From Chitinophagaceae bacterium (GTDB lineage: Bacteria; Bacteroidota; Bacteroidia; Chitinophagales; Chitinophagaceae), in assembly GCA_019752295.1 (NCBI GenBank), contig JAIEMK010000005.1, positions 62,001 through 126,000 of the forward strand: a stretch of DNA of 64,000 bases, in the 5' to 3' direction. The translations under genes were made by a program, and so were the position numbers. The first letter of the stretch is position 1; each line of letters begins with the position of its first letter. Below the pieces are notes generated by a model. The model did no database searches and had not been told where the DNA came from. It saw nothing but the letters and a program-made list of their open reading frames with translations. Shown here one piece after another: positions 62,191 through 64,000 of the stretch.

Positions 62191-63102
62191 TTAGAACAAT
62201 CCTTCGATTGATAAATATCTTTCTCCGGTATCGTAGTTGAATGTAAGCACCCTTGATCCGGAAGGAATTTCTGTTAATTTTTTAGCAACAGCAGCCAGAG
62301 ATGCACCGGTTGACACACCCACCAGAATTCCTTCTTGTTTAGCAATATCTTGTGCAAATTGGAAAGCTTCGTCTTTTGATACAGTAATAATTCCATCCAA
62401 TATTTCAGTATTTAAAATAGATGGAACAAAACCCGCACCAATACCCTGAATTGGATGAGGACCCGGAGCACCACCACTTAACACTGGCGATAATTCAGGC
62501 TCAACAGCAAATACTTTAAGGTTCGGAAACTTTGCTTTTAATACTTCAGCAACTCCAGTGATATGTCCTCCGGTTCCAACGCCGGTAATAACATAATCCA
62601 AGCCATCCGGAAAATCTGCAATGATTTCCTGTGCTGTTGTTTTTCTATGAATTTCGGTATTTGCAGGATTATCAAACTGCTGGGGCATCCACGCATTTGC
62701 AGTAGATTCTACCAGCTCTTTGGCTTTTTCAATAGCCCCTTTCATTCCTTTTTCACGTGGTGTTAAAACAAACTCAGCACCATATAACGACATCAACCTG
62801 CGACGTTCAATGCTCATGCTTTCGGGCATCACTAATATAATCTTGTATCCCTTAACTGCTGCAACCAATGCCAAACCAATACCCGTATTTCCCGATGTAG
62901 GTTCTATGATGATACTGTCTTTATTCAGCAACCCCTTTTCCTCAGCATCTTCAATCATGGCAAGAGCAATTCGATCCTTAATACTAGAGCCCGGATTTGT
63001 TCTTTCTAATTTTATCCAAACTTCGTGGTTCTCACCAAAAAGTTTACTCAATCGCACATGTGGTGTATTGCCGATGGTTGCTAGAATGTTGTTTGCTTTC
63101 AT
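62191..63102 (-). CDS. cysK: Cysteine synthase A (O-acetylserine sulfhydrylase)
   Basis: The 303-residue protein is a fold type II PLP enzyme with the PLP lysine in '[19 protein letters not shown]' (about Lys42) and '[30 protein letters not shown]' and '[16 protein letters not shown]'. It makes cysteine from O-acetylserine and sulfide. It lies 19 bp after cysE and 62 bp before cobA, an order fitting a sulfate-to-cysteine operon. Length is standard. Confidence 0.96.
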   Translation of the reverse strand: MKANNILATIGNTPHVRLSKLFGENHEVWIKLERTNPGSSIKDRIALAMIEDAEEKGLLNKDSIIIEPTSGNTGIGLALVAAVKGYKIILVMPESMSIERRRLMSLYGAEFVLTPREKGMKGAIEKAKELVESTANAWMPQQFDNPANTEIHRKTTAQEIIADFPDGLDYVITGVGTGGHITGVAEVLKAKFPNLKVFAVEPELSPVLSGGAPGPHPIQGIGAGFVPSILNTEILDGIITVSKDEAFQFAQDIAKQEGILVGVSTGASLAAVAKKLTEIPSGSRVLTFNYDTGERYLSIEGLF

Positions 63103-63121
63103 GGTTATTTTTTAATAGTTT

Positions 63122-63955
63122 TTAAATGACAAAATTTAAAGCTTCAGTTTCGGGATTTTTATCTTTTACAGAAACCTCGCTCTTATGATAAACAATTGAA
63201 TTTGGCAATACACTATAGGTGAGCCATACATTACCTCCAATAACACTATCATGTCCTACGATGGTACTGCCACCTAGAATTGTTGCACCTGAATAAATAA
63301 TTACATTGTCTTCGATAGTGGGATGTCTTTTTGAACTGGCTTTATCCTTGCTCACGTTTAATGCACCGAGTGTCACGCCCTGATAGATCTTCACATTATT
63401 ACCGATTACAGTTGTTTCACCGATTACGATTCCTGTACCATGATCAATAAAAAATGAATCCCCGATTGTAGCTCCCGGATGAATATCAATTCCCGTTTTG
63501 CTATGCGCATACTCAGTAAATATTCTTGGCAGAATTTTAACCTCCAGATCCCAAAGCAAATGAGAAAGTCGATAAATAGCAGTAGCATAAAAACCCGGAT
63601 ACGCCACCAACACTTCTTCAACTGAAACTGCTGCGGGGTCGAAATTTAAAATGGTATTTGCATCTTTAATCAGGTTAGCGTATAAAGAAGGTATTGCCTC
63701 AAAGAAATCTTTTGCAATAGTTTGCGTTTTAACACCATCAGGTATCACATCATACACGAGACTCGAAAAATGGCTCTTTAATGATTCAAATTCTTTTTCC
63801 AAATCAGACGCTTGTTTGTGTCGAACAGTCTTGGGCAGAAAAAGAAACTCGAATAATTTATCAATGAATTCCTGCGCCAATTCCTTATCCGGGAAAAACG
63901 AAAAATTCTTTGAGTTCTGATGAAATAGTTTGGTTATAAATTCTTTTTGTGTCAT
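63122..63955 (-). CDS. cysE: Serine O-acetyltransferase (EpsC/CysE-type)
   Basis: The 277-residue protein has an N-terminal helical domain and C-terminal left-handed beta-helix hexapeptide repeats ('DIHPGATIGDSFFIDHGTGIVIGETTVIGNNVKIYQGVTLGAL' region, with the catalytic His in 'IDHGTG' and the conserved 'KRHPTIEDNVIIYSGATILGG'). It acetylates serine for cysteine synthesis. It is the first gene of the operon in the window. Only 45 bp of upstream sequence is visible, with no recognised promoter. Confidence 0.94.
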   Translation of the reverse strand: MTQKEFITKLFHQNSKNFSFFPDKELAQEFIDKLFEFLFLPKTVRHKQASDLEKEFESLKSHFSSLVYDVIPDGVKTQTIAKDFFEAIPSLYANLIKDANTILNFDPAAVSVEEVLVAYPGFYATAIYRLSHLLWDLEVKILPRIFTEYAHSKTGIDIHPGATIGDSFFIDHGTGIVIGETTVIGNNVKIYQGVTLGALNVSKDKASSKRHPTIEDNVIIYSGATILGGSTIVGHDSVIGGNVWLTYSVLPNSIVYHKSEVSVKDKNPETEALNFVI

Positions 63956-64000
63956 ATTATGTTATAGAAATTATTGTATCATGCATGCACCCACAGTTAC

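Overview
The window is a chromosomal segment of a member of the Bacteroidota, most likely of Chitinophagaceae type. The support is AT-rich DNA, lipoproteins with Bacteroidota-type signal sequences, a clade II (Sec-exported) nitrous oxide reductase cluster, a CarboxypepD_reg-type TonB-dependent receptor, multi-domain FG-GAP/ASPIC-UnbV proteins and weak Shine-Dalgarno sequences. The genus assignment is inference. I saw no rRNA, tRNA, CRISPR array, insertion sequence or phage gene.

Layout. 1-3.2 kb: divergent glycoside hydrolases (a GH95-like enzyme cut by the window edge and a complete GH2 enzyme). 3.3-8.7 kb: a lipoprotein/outer-membrane pair, an orphan LuxR-type HTH protein, a GMC oxidoreductase and a fasciclin lipoprotein. 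8.7-19.4 kb: a nitrous-oxide respiration island. It reads leftward as cytochrome c, nosZ, a membrane-domain/NosL fusion, nosD, nosF, nosY and a group III truncated hemoglobin. It is flanked on the + strand by a Crp/Fnr regulator and a polytopic His-rich membrane protein, and then by a CoA-disulfide-reductase/rhodanese fusion. 19.6-21.2 kb: a DUF4349 lipoprotein and a small membrane protein. 21.2-31.8 kb: a complete molybdenum-cofactor pathway (moaA, moaC-moaB fusion, moaD, moaE, moeB-rhodanese, moeA, a MobA/MocA-like nucleotidyltransferase, xdhC, plus a TauE/SafE transporter), followed upstream by a three-part periplasmic molybdenum hydroxylase (2Fe-2S subunit, Mo subunit with a Tat signal, cytochrome c). 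The enzyme and the genes that make its cofactor are therefore clustered.

32.8-45.8 kb is the least understood part. It has a membrane multiheme cytochrome / FG-GAP-ASPIC / TPR operon, a divergent 1199-residue TPR-FG-GAP-ASPIC lipoprotein with a large uncharacterised C-terminal part, and a tightly packed trio of an asparagine-synthase-like ligase, an ELP3/RaSEA-like radical SAM protein and a halogenase-like flavoprotein. 46.0-51.8 kb: the leucine operon leuC-leuD-leuA-leuB with a divergent LysR regulator. 51.9-54.7 kb: a large FAD/Fe-S D-lactate/glycolate-type dehydrogenase. 54.7-64 kb: a TonB-dependent receptor and a sulfate-assimilation/cysteine operon (cysE, cysK, cobA/cysG-type methyltransferase, cysJ, cysI).

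Three regulatory patterns stand out. (1) An approximately 60-85 bp leader sequence is repeated five times, each copy just upstream of a start codon: three in the nos cluster and two in the Mo-cofactor cluster. Three copies carry the identical hairpin TCCCGAGTGCTCGGGA. The leaders also show that two genes start further downstream than their longest reading frames suggest. (2) An FNR-like palindrome ATGAY-N4-RTCAT occurs upstream of the Crp/Fnr gene, of its neighbour, and between the GMC and fasciclin genes. (3) A CTACTA-AAA-TAGTAG palindrome and a second degenerate copy lie upstream of the TonB-dependent receptor beside the cysteine operon.
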